Below are positions 23,031 through 31,090 of a stretch of DNA of 38,341 nucleotides, piece after piece. Position numbers and translations under genes: made by a program. Below the pieces are notes generated by a model that made no database searches, was not told where the DNA came from, and was given only the letters and a program-made list of their open reading frames with translations. Origin of the DNA: Syntrophaceae bacterium UBA2251 (GTDB lineage Bacteria > Desulfobacterota > Syntrophia > Syntrophales > UBA2251); the NCBI GenBank assembly GCA_002347815.1, contig DDXV01000043.1:1-38341 (forward strand). The letters run 5' to 3'. Within the stretch, counting starts at the first letter, position 1. Each line of letters opens with the position of its first letter.

Positions 23031-25501
23031 TCATCCAAATCAGTTTTCAAGACGACCTCCGCGGACGTCAAAAGCGTCTCGTCATCGGCGTCGACAATCT
23101 CCAGGGTCAGCTTCTGGCCGAAACGGCCTTCCGCCCCCGAAACCTTTGCCAGTTTGATCTGTCTGACCTCGTCATGGGGACTGACGGCCACAGCGCACGA
23201 CTTGAAAAGAACCTTCCCCGATGCGGCATCCCGTACCTTGACGGCGATCTGCCGGCCGAGATAACTGCCATCGATTTCCCCCAGGAGGTTCTTCTTTCCC
23301 CTCGTTTCCGGTTCGATCTCCACAATCGGCTCCTGTGTCGTGATCTCGGCGATCGGCTTCAAAACAATCCCTGTTTTTTGCGCCTTTTTCGCCCATTGGA
23401 TGCAGACGAGCGGGATGATCCACTCCTGCAACGTCGCCCCTCTGTGGAAAAATCCGATCCCGCCATAGGTCTTGAAGGCATTGACGCTCCTGGGAGTCAG
23501 GCATTCCAGATCGCTGCCCGCCACTTTGGTCAGAACCGCCGTCTTGTGCTTTAGGTTCTTCCCGACGACAGCCCGCCTCGTCTTCCAGCGGATATCCCCT
23601 TCGGGTTTTTCCATGACCTCGTGATCGCCTGGGAGGTAGTGGAAATAACCGTGATCGGTCGAAACATAGATGCGACCGTAACCGGCGTCTCTGAGTTTCC
23701 GGATCAGCCCCGCATACCTTTCGATAAGGCCGTCGGCTCCCGAGAGGGCCAGCTCGCCCTCATGGCCCAGGCTATCGAATTCATCGCCGAACAGAAAGAT
23801 GAGCTTCCCCTCAGGGGGCTTGAAACCGGCCTTCCCAGCCTCGGCAACGCTCAGCAAATGAGAGGGCTTCACCCCATAAACGGCGGTGAGCCAGTTCCGT
23901 CTTCCCTCAGCCGCGGCGAGGTTCTCTTCACGGTCCTTGGCACAAACGCGCCAGCCCTTTTCAGAATCGACGGTAACCTGTAGGCTTTTTACCGCCTCCG
24001 GCAGGAGATAGGCCATGCCCAGTTCCGTGGTCGTGGGCACCGGCGCCTTGCAAGGGGCCACCGAGGCGACAGGGGCGCTCTGACCTTCATTGATCGCCTC
24101 TGATAGGCGCATTCCCAGTTCAAAGCGGAAGGCATCGACGATGATGACCGCCGCCGCCGCCTTCTTTTCAGCCAGCCTCTGTTGGAGCGCCTCCCCAGCA
24201 TAGGGAAGGGGGGCCTGCATCAACCAGTCGGCATTCTGGGAGGCGAATTCGGAGAAAGCCGTATTGGTCCGATCGAGGATCTGGAGATAAGCTTTTCTCA
24301 ATTCCTTGCGGATCTCGGAAAGGTCTGCCTCTTCTCCGGCGTCCTCCTGCATGAGGCGTTCGCCTTCCGCATCCAGTTTCCAGCCTGTCCGGCAGTACCA
24401 ATCGACGGCGTCTTGCAGGGAATGCCAGTTCTTCTCCACGCCGTCCTGATCCCTCAAAATTTGCGCTGCCCGACCGAATCCGGCCAGGACATCCCAGGGG
24501 ATCCGTTTCTTGGACCATTCACCCCAAAAGCCCCGAGCATGCTTTTGGTAGTGTTCCGCTTTGCGACCGAGGTAGGTCGACAATTCCAGAAAATGGTCAA
24601 ACTGACTGATCTGGTCTATTTCGTTCTGGAAGAGTGCCTTTTCACCCTTATAGGAAGCCAAAGGTTCCGCCAGATTGCCGGAATCCTGTCCCATGAGGGG
24701 TGAAATATTCAAGAGGGCATCCGCCTTGCCGGCAAGGGCTTCAAAACGCGGCAGCAACTGGAGATCCCGCTGCCATTGGCCAAGGATTTCCAAGGCCCGC
24801 TTCCGGGTGTTGCCCGGCGGGATGACCCATTCCGATGTGGGATAGGTCTCCGGTCCCAGTTTCGCCGCCGCATCGGTTGCCAGGAGGCGAGCAACAGCCC
24901 GGACACGCCATATGTCCGGGTCGGCAGTTTCCGGCGCCGGAAATCCGAAATCCGCGGTGACGCGCCGCTCGAACAGATGTCGCCTCTCCGGGCTGATCCG
25001 GTCCGCGATCGGCTTGCCCACGTCGGCAAGGACGGCGAGGATGGCCCCTGTCGAGATCAAATCATCCGGTGTGATCTTCTTCCAGCGTGAGAGGGGTTCA
25101 TCGAATTTTGCCAGGGCATAGGCGAGGAGATCCTCCTTGACTTCGTCTTCTTGGGCGCGGGTGATCTCCACGCCGAATTCCCGGAGAGCCTCCAGGAGGG
25201 AGATTTCCCGGAGCGTGGCCTCGCCTTCAAATACCTTGAAGTAGCGGAGGCCGCCCTTCCCGATGGGCGTCCAGACGACCCCGGGACGGCGTTCCTCCCG
25301 GGCAAAGCGATGCCGAAGGAGCAGTTCATGGCCTTCATGAGACCATAACTCAACCGTCTCCCCGCAGGCCTTTCGGAGAAGCTCTTCCCACTCGCGGCAG
25401 GGATCGCACCAGAGGATAAACGGCGGCGGGTCCGTCGTCTTGGATAGGACCAATTCAATCTGCTCCCCAAGCCAGTCTCTGAACGATGGATCTCTCGTCA
25501 T
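23021..25501 (-). CDS. pglZ: BREX alkaline-phosphatase-like protein PglZ
   Basis: An 826-residue protein. The PglZ domain occupies about residues 445-720: VIIVDAFRFELGMRL (Asp456), the Thr-rich PTTTELG (490-494, nucleophile candidate), FLFGDEFDSLGHEGEL (Asp573, Asp576, His580) and YVSTDHGYFHYLPGD (Asp616, His617), which together form the two-metal centre of the alkaline phosphatase superfamily. PglZ is required for BREX methylation and defence and works with PglX. It starts four bases after the HEPN gene with AAAGGA upstream, and its end overlaps brxL. Confidence 0.92.
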   Translation of the reverse strand: MTRDPSFRDWLGEQIELVLSKTTDPPPFILWCDPCREWEELLRKACGETVELWSHEGHELLLRHRFAREERRPGVVWTPIGKGGLRYFKVFEGEATLREISLLEALREFGVEITRAQEDEVKEDLLAYALAKFDEPLSRWKKITPDDLISTGAILAVLADVGKPIADRISPERRHLFERRVTADFGFPAPETADPDIWRVRAVARLLATDAAAKLGPETYPTSEWVIPPGNTRKRALEILGQWQRDLQLLPRFEALAGKADALLNISPLMGQDSGNLAEPLASYKGEKALFQNEIDQISQFDHFLELSTYLGRKAEHYQKHARGFWGEWSKKRIPWDVLAGFGRAAQILRDQDGVEKNWHSLQDAVDWYCRTGWKLDAEGERLMQEDAGEEADLSEIRKELRKAYLQILDRTNTAFSEFASQNADWLMQAPLPYAGEALQQRLAEKKAAAAVIIVDAFRFELGMRLSEAINEGQSAPVASVAPCKAPVPTTTELGMAYLLPEAVKSLQVTVDSEKGWRVCAKDREENLAAAEGRRNWLTAVYGVKPSHLLSVAEAGKAGFKPPEGKLIFLFGDEFDSLGHEGELALSGADGLIERYAGLIRKLRDAGYGRIYVSTDHGYFHYLPGDHEVMEKPEGDIRWKTRRAVVGKNLKHKTAVLTKVAGSDLECLTPRSVNAFKTYGGIGFFHRGATLQEWIIPLVCIQWAKKAQKTGIVLKPIAEITTQEPIVEIEPETRGKKNLLGEIDGSYLGRQIAVKVRDAASGKVLFKSCAVAVSPHDEVRQIKLAKVSGAEGRFGQKLTLEIVDADDETLLTSAEVVLKTDLDEWL

Positions 25502-25505
25502 CTAT

Positions 25506-25937
25506 TCAATCCTTTGCCTGCTCCACCGCCAAACCGACGTTTTGCGCCAAATGGGTTTCGGCGAAAGCGATAAACCGCATGGCCCCTTCCAGGAGCGGTT
25601 CCACCTGTTCCCGGGAGATATCGAAATATTCCCGGTAGTCGCCCCTCTGTCTGAGGTCGTACGCCTTGTGGAGGGTGCGCCCCATCGACTCGGGGAAGAT
25701 GCCGCCCTTCACGAACCGTTTGTTGAAGTAGGCCAGGACCCCCGTATGTTTTGACGAGGTGTACGGCTCAAAGATCAGGAGGGCCAGGACGGCATAGAAC
25801 ATCCCGTAATAGATCCGATTGGCCACGGAACGGAGGCTTTTCCCGCCGGCGAAGAGGTAGCGGGCTTCTTCCAGGCTTTCTTCCGCCTGCTGCAACCGGT
25901 AACGGGCCAAGGCTTTTCTTTTTTCTTCCGTGCTCAT
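25506..25937 (-). CDS. HEPN-like protein (UPF0332 type) of an MNT/HEPN pair
   Basis: A 143-residue helical protein of the HEPN/UPF0332 type. Family features are the ANRIYYGMFYAVLALL helix (39-54), SSKHTGVLAYFNKRFVKGG (61-79) and the RQRGDYREYF loop (96-105). It overlaps the nucleotidyltransferase gene by four bases (ATGA), the standard layout of MNT/HEPN toxin-antitoxin pairs, where the HEPN protein is usually an RNase toxin and the MNT protein its inhibitor. The classical RX4-6H ribonuclease motif is not evident; the closest is an R with H eight residues on at 121-129. Whether it is an active toxin is therefore open. It lies inside the BREX operon between pglX and pglZ. Confidence 0.8.
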   Translation of the reverse strand: MSTEEKRKALARYRLQQAEESLEEARYLFAGGKSLRSVANRIYYGMFYAVLALLIFEPYTSSKHTGVLAYFNKRFVKGGIFPESMGRTLHKAYDLRQRGDYREYFDISREQVEPLLEGAMRFIAFAETHLAQNVGLAVEQAKD

Positions 25938-26257
25938 AGAGGGATGCCCTCCTGCTGAATGACCTTGTAGATTGGGGCTTCGGACATCGGGCCTTCTTCG
26001 ATTTCATCTCTTCCGAAGATTACGGCGGAGATAAACACGTCATGATCAAGGTTGATCCGGTAAATGATGTCATCGATATCCGCAACGATGGCCGGGTCGT
26101 TCACGGGGATTTCAATCATCACATCCAGGTCGGAATCCGACCTTCCCTCGCCCCTCGCCTTCGATCCGAAGAGGCGAAAATCAACGATCGGATACTTCTC
26201 GAACAAGCGCTCACGCAGAGCTTTCAAGGCCCGTTCTTCATTTTCCGCCAGCTTCAT
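25934..26257 (-). CDS. minimal nucleotidyltransferase (MNT) partner of the HEPN protein
   Basis: A 107-residue nucleotidyltransferase. The GSX10DXD motif is intact: Gly31-Ser32 and Asp43/Asp45 in FGSKARGEGRSDSDLDVM. In the well-studied MntA/HepT system, the MNT protein neutralises the HEPN toxin by AMPylating it. Start ATG 26257 is 22 bases after the pglX stop, with AAAGGAC upstream; in-frame codons further up lie inside pglX. Its stop overlaps the HEPN start, so the pair is expressed as part of the BREX transcript. Confidence 0.85.
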   Translation of the reverse strand: MKLAENEERALKALRERLFEKYPIVDFRLFGSKARGEGRSDSDLDVMIEIPVNDPAIVADIDDIIYRINLDHDVFISAVIFGRDEIEEGPMSEAPIYKVIQQEGIPL

Positions 26258-26279
26258 ACGTTCACCGTCCTTTCTTTCT

Positions 26280-29200
26280 TCAGTCCCACCATCCCGGTTT
26301 GGGCAGCTTTCCTTCACGACACCAGCGCCTCTCGTCGTCGCGCCAAGCGGCTCGGTCGGCGATGGCCTTCTCAACGTCCTTGGCCGCCAGGACATCGGCG
26401 GTCAGGATGCCTGCCCGCTGGAGAGGCGCAATATTAACCCGGACCCCGTCGTTGACATCCGGCTGATACGCCCCCTCTTGGAGGATGAACTCCTGAATCA
26501 TCCGAGGCGGCGGGCGCTTACCGTCCAGGCTCGATACCTGGTCGTACATCGCCTGTTCCGCAAGCCAGTTGCCCCACGTCAGGGCCTCGGGACATCGCCA
26601 GGTCCGTATCGCCTCCCGAAGGGCTTGCCCCTTGCCGGTCTTCTGATTCAGCTCTTCCTGCCAGGCCTTGATCTCGCGTTTCAATGCATCGAGACGGTCG
26701 GCCATGGCCATTCGCTCCTTAGCGGACACCGAGGATTCCCGCGCCCTGTCCTTCAAGGTATTCTGTTCCTTCTTTGCGTCCCGGATCTGTTCCGCCAAAG
26801 GCTTCAGGACGTTCCGATCAAACGGTCGCCACCACACGTCGCAAGCGCACGTCAGGGTCGCCGGGACCATGGCTTCCAGTTCGGCCTCAATCATGGCGGC
26901 CAGTTCCGCGGCTGTGGGATCGACAGACAACGAAGCCTGTTCCGGTGAACCGGGGCCGACGGCAGTGCAGTGATGATCCAGATGCCCCATGGCTTCGGCA
27001 ATCCAGGCGGAAAGTTCAGGATGCAGTTCCGTCCGGCCGGCTGCCATCTTCCACTCTGCGAGAGGTCCTGCGGCAATGGTTTCGCAGAGCCTCCGGAGCC
27101 AACGGGATTTCAGGCAGAGCATGGCGTCGTTGAGCGCATTCTGACGCAGGAGGGGTTTGATGGATGCCGGGGCAAAGCCTTCCGCGATGACGTTGGAGAG
27201 AGTCTCATCAAAAGCCTTCAGTTCGCCGACATGCGACCGGAGAAGATTCCGCCGATTCTCCTCTTCGGCGGAAAGTGTCCGGCCAGGGGTCTTTTCCAGA
27301 CCGTGCAGTTCCCTCTCGAACCGCTTTTGAAGAGGACCCAGATGCTGGCTCCGGAGCTTCGGCAGGAGATCGCCGTCCACCCGGTGATAATAGATCATCA
27401 CTTCTAAAGCCGAATCCTGCCGCCGGTAGCCGTTCTCTTGGGCGCTTGTAACCTGCCAGGCGATGGGCCGCTTCCTGAACTGCGAACAATGATGACGGAA
27501 GAAATCTTTCCCAACCCATTCCTTCAGGGGCTTTCCCATAACCCCGGTAAAGGCGTTTTCCTCCATTGACACCTGCTCATTTCCGCACTCAGCGGCAAGG
27601 CGCTCCCTCAGTCGCTCGTGCAACGTTGCTTCGTTGCTGCCTTCCGTCAGGGGGATGATGCCGTCGCCGTCCGCCCATACGGGGAGGGCGTCGCCTGCTT
27701 CGATCTGCTTTGGCCAGCGGTGGCCCAGAAGCCGGAGGATCAGAACGGAGAAGCGGTCCCTCATCAAACGTTGTTCTTCAGGCAGACAGCGCCAACCTTC
27801 TTTTTCGATCCCCTCCTTGAGGAGCCAGTAAACGGAGATGGGGTGTATTTCCAGCTTCTGGGATAGCTCCTCCAGTAAGGTTTCGGCGGGGATGGGGATC
27901 CGGGCGCCGCTGGCGAGTTGCTCGCTTTCCTCATCGTCGTCATTCTCTGTCTCAGCACTTGAGCCGTCCGTTTCTTCTTTCACCCCCGGCCCAGCCTCAT
28001 ACAGGCTGCGCAGACGTAACCGGAGGGACGTCAATGCATTGGCTCCAAGGATTCTCGGCTCATGCTTACTGAGAAAATATAGTACTTCCGTAGGAATTTC
28101 CGGGATTCCCCTTGAAAAAGGCGGTAGAGAATCATAGCCATGAATCAGTGAAAACCAGCCGGCTGGTGTTCCAGTCTCGGACAGAATGGCTTCGCAATCT
28201 TGGTCATCTAGTCCATATTGGTCAAATATGAAAAATTCTGTATAACCTTCAAGCAATAGCAATATTGCGCTGATTTGTTGCATCGTATCAGCCTTATTTG
28301 GCGATTCGATTTCATGGTGAATTTCGAATAAATATTCATAAGGAATATTTGAAATAATACTATTTTTCAGAAGTATGATTAGATTTACTAGATACTCAAG
28401 TTTAGCAAAGCAGTCGTCAGAAAATGACTGTGGCAACGGTAGGTTATAAAGATAGCCTTTTCTGAAATGCATAGGACTAGGTGTTAATGCCCTCAAGATG
28501 TATGAATGGAGTCGTGCATTTAGAATTGCTGCAATAACGTATCTTGAGCATTCTATTGGATAGATCCCTGGACCTTGATCACTACAAATAGTTTTATCCG
28601 TTATCCTTACGGATAAGGACCCACAAGCAACGTCTGTGTATGAAAGCCCGGGCTGTCCATAAAATTGTTCATCGCGTATCAGTATGCCTATATTACCTTT
28701 TAGATATGGGAACTTTGCAGTGATGTAAGCACGAGGTCTTACGCCTTCATACTGCCAATCAACTTGCCAATAATCAAGACCACACCATTTGGAAAAACCC
28801 CCTCCCTTTGTGTATGGGTGCCATCTGTTATTGTGTATGAATGGACATTCCCAAAACATCCTCACGAACCATTGCTCAAACCTTGTACCTGCCCCTTCGC
28901 TGATAACCGTTATGTCTTTCAACAACGAGTTACCTACAAGTAAAGTGAAAAAGTTCTTTCGTAACCAATAGCATAGTGGAGAAAGAGGGATCTTCAAAAA
29001 AATGCCCTGTATCGGCAGGGAGATGATTGAAGACTCAGGATTTTTGATTGAATGTCTTAATAATGTATCCTTCTCTTCAGGGCTTTTTGGACCGATGAGG
29101 CGGAAGGCCGTCAAGCGGTGTTCATCATCCGGTATATGCTTGGCGAGGGTGAAGAGGACAGTATTGACTACCTCGCCAGAAATTTCCCCAAAAGCACCAG

Positions 29201-31058
29201 CGCCCAGATGAGCCAGGGTCTCAATGGACGTATCCCGTAGGATCCCTTTGAAGCCGGTGGCCTTTTTGAGCTTATCCTCGTCAAGGGCGCGCAGCTCCGT
29301 GAAGGCGCGGAGGAACATCCAGGACTGCTGGGTGACCATTGCCACCCGTCCGGTTTCCAGTCTGGCCAGCTCCAGGCAACGGAGGATGAAGGCGGCATAG
29401 AGGTCCCGTTTGCCTTGGCTGAAGTGCGTCTCAATGTACCTCTTGACGATGGCACCCATATTCTTCGACCCCATATAGGGCGGATTCGTCGCCACCACAT
29501 CATAACGCCGGGAGAGGAAGTCGAAGAGGGATAGTCCCTTGCCTGCTGCCTGGCCGAAGAAACGGATAGAGAGGTCCGTTGATGCGGTCTCTTCCTGAAA
29601 ATGCGCCTTCAGCCGACCCAGGAGTCCTGTTTTCCAATCCTCATAGGATTCAACCCCCAGGGGGAGGCGCTGCTGCTCGGTGGTATCGAATTCCTTAAGT
29701 GGCAAGACCGTTTGATCCTGGTCGGTCTTTTCCTGGTCGTCGAGTGTCTTCAAGAAGCGAAGTTCTTTCTCGACGGGCTCCTCGATCTGGAGGAGAGCGC
29801 CCAGTTCGTCGGCGTGGGCAAGGCTTTCGAAGACCGTGGTGAGGGCTTTTTGGAGTGGCTTATCCTCGGGGTGCTTTTCGAGAAAGGCAGTAAGCCGGTC
29901 CGGACCGTTGGCTGGGTGAATGTTCGCGGCCGTCAGGTTGATCCGCGTCGGCATAAAATCGGGTGCCTTTTCCTTCGCCTTCATGGTCAGGGCCAGAGCC
30001 GCAATTTGGACGGACCGCTCGTCAATATCGATCCCAAAGAGGTTCCGGGACAGGATCGCTTCGCAGATCGTGGCCGGCGTCTTCAGCTCCCCCTCTTCTT
30101 CATACATGGCGTAGAGAAGATCGAAGGCTTCGAGAAGAAAATGGCCTGAACCTGTGCAGGGGTCGAGGAAAGAAATCTTCCGGACCGGTTTGGTCGGCAC
30201 GGGCGGCCGGTCGGCGTCGCGGCCAAAGTATTCCCAGGCATCGCAAAGCCGCGATTCGGGATGCATGGCCATCCAGAGCGCTCCCAGGGAGTTCTGGACC
30301 AGAAATTTGACCATGTAGGGCTCGGTGTAGAGCTGGGTCACCGGGATGATGTCCAGCTTTTCGATCTTGGCTCCCTTCACGGTGCGGACACGTTCGAAGA
30401 CCCTGTCTTTTTCTTCCGTATTCCAATACTGGTAGGCCCAGCCTAGGGCGTCCGGGGCGGTGAAGAGCTCATCGGAGGCGGAGAGAAGACGAATGCATTC
30501 CTTCAGGGCCGCAATGCCGGGCTTGAGGGCGATGGCTGGGGCCTGGGGATCGAACAGCAGGGGAAGCTCAATCGCCCGCCGTGCGAACTCATCCATTAGG
30601 GCGGCATAGAGACCGCCGTCCTCGTCGGCGCAGCGTTCCGGATTCTGCCGGGCCAGTCGGTGGTGCTGGAGGGAGCGGCCGCCGTAATTCTCTTTTTGCA
30701 GGATGATCTCGTCGATGAGGCCCCGCGCCTCCATGCAGCGGAGAGCCAGCAAGCGGTTTGCCCAGGTGTAGGCAGACTCTCGGGTGAACTCGGAAAGGGC
30801 CTCTTCCGGACCGATGCCGTTCTTCCGATGGGATTCGAGAAATGCGTCCACGACTTGGCGGGCGTTTCGATCCTCCGCAGTGAGATGAGGAATTTGATCG
30901 AGCGGGACAGGCGGCCGATCTGCGCGAATGCCCAAGGCGGCCAAGCGCACTTCCAGATCGCCCGGCTGCCGGACGCCGGCCGCATCCGAACGGCCCTCCA
31001 GGATGTGGCGGAGGTTGAGGACAATGGCTTTGAGCCGGGCTTTATGTTGCGCTTCCAT
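26280..31058 (-). CDS. pglX: BREX adenine-specific DNA methyltransferase PglX/BrxX
   Basis: A 1592-residue N6-adenine methyltransferase. SAM-binding motif I is FLDPCTGSGHF (297-307) and catalytic motif IV is NPPY (525-528), with FGIDIDERSVQIAALAL between them. It marks host DNA at a non-palindromic site in type 1 BREX. The protein is longer than the roughly 1200 residues usual for BREX-1 PglX: an acidic linker (about 1028-1047, rich in D/E) joins a further 540-residue C-terminal region with coiled-coil character near 1470-1530. Codons for about residues 665-1000 are markedly AT-rich compared with the rest, which suggests that the target-recognition part was exchanged. It lies 32 bases after brxC. 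Confidence 0.94.
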   Translation of the reverse strand: MEAQHKARLKAIVLNLRHILEGRSDAAGVRQPGDLEVRLAALGIRADRPPVPLDQIPHLTAEDRNARQVVDAFLESHRKNGIGPEEALSEFTRESAYTWANRLLALRCMEARGLIDEIILQKENYGGRSLQHHRLARQNPERCADEDGGLYAALMDEFARRAIELPLLFDPQAPAIALKPGIAALKECIRLLSASDELFTAPDALGWAYQYWNTEEKDRVFERVRTVKGAKIEKLDIIPVTQLYTEPYMVKFLVQNSLGALWMAMHPESRLCDAWEYFGRDADRPPVPTKPVRKISFLDPCTGSGHFLLEAFDLLYAMYEEEGELKTPATICEAILSRNLFGIDIDERSVQIAALALTMKAKEKAPDFMPTRINLTAANIHPANGPDRLTAFLEKHPEDKPLQKALTTVFESLAHADELGALLQIEEPVEKELRFLKTLDDQEKTDQDQTVLPLKEFDTTEQQRLPLGVESYEDWKTGLLGRLKAHFQEETASTDLSIRFFGQAAGKGLSLFDFLSRRYDVVATNPPYMGSKNMGAIVKRYIETHFSQGKRDLYAAFILRCLELARLETGRVAMVTQQSWMFLRAFTELRALDEDKLKKATGFKGILRDTSIETLAHLGAGAFGEISGEVVNTVLFTLAKHIPDDEHRLTAFRLIGPKSPEEKDTLLRHSIKNPESSIISLPIQGIFLKIPLSPLCYWLRKNFFTLLVGNSLLKDITVISEGAGTRFEQWFVRMFWECPFIHNNRWHPYTKGGGFSKWCGLDYWQVDWQYEGVRPRAYITAKFPYLKGNIGILIRDEQFYGQPGLSYTDVACGSLSVRITDKTICSDQGPGIYPIECSRYVIAAILNARLHSYILRALTPSPMHFRKGYLYNLPLPQSFSDDCFAKLEYLVNLIILLKNSIISNIPYEYLFEIHHEIESPNKADTMQQISAILLLLEGYTEFFIFDQYGLDDQDCEAILSETGTPAGWFSLIHGYDSLPPFSRGIPEIPTEVLYFLSKHEPRILGANALTSLRLRLRSLYEAGPGVKEETDGSSAETENDDDEESEQLASGARIPIPAETLLEELSQKLEIHPISVYWLLKEGIEKEGWRCLPEEQRLMRDRFSVLILRLLGHRWPKQIEAGDALPVWADGDGIIPLTEGSNEATLHERLRERLAAECGNEQVSMEENAFTGVMGKPLKEWVGKDFFRHHCSQFRKRPIAWQVTSAQENGYRRQDSALEVMIYYHRVDGDLLPKLRSQHLGPLQKRFERELHGLEKTPGRTLSAEEENRRNLLRSHVGELKAFDETLSNVIAEGFAPASIKPLLRQNALNDAMLCLKSRWLRRLCETIAAGPLAEWKMAAGRTELHPELSAWIAEAMGHLDHHCTAVGPGSPEQASLSVDPTAAELAAMIEAELEAMVPATLTCACDVWWRPFDRNVLKPLAEQIRDAKKEQNTLKDRARESSVSAKERMAMADRLDALKREIKAWQEELNQKTGKGQALREAIRTWRCPEALTWGNWLAEQAMYDQVSSLDGKRPPPRMIQEFILQEGAYQPDVNDGVRVNIAPLQRAGILTADVLAAKDVEKAIADRAAWRDDERRWCREGKLPKPGWWD

Positions 31059-31090
31059 GTTCTGCTTTCAGTCCTATGGGATGAACATCT

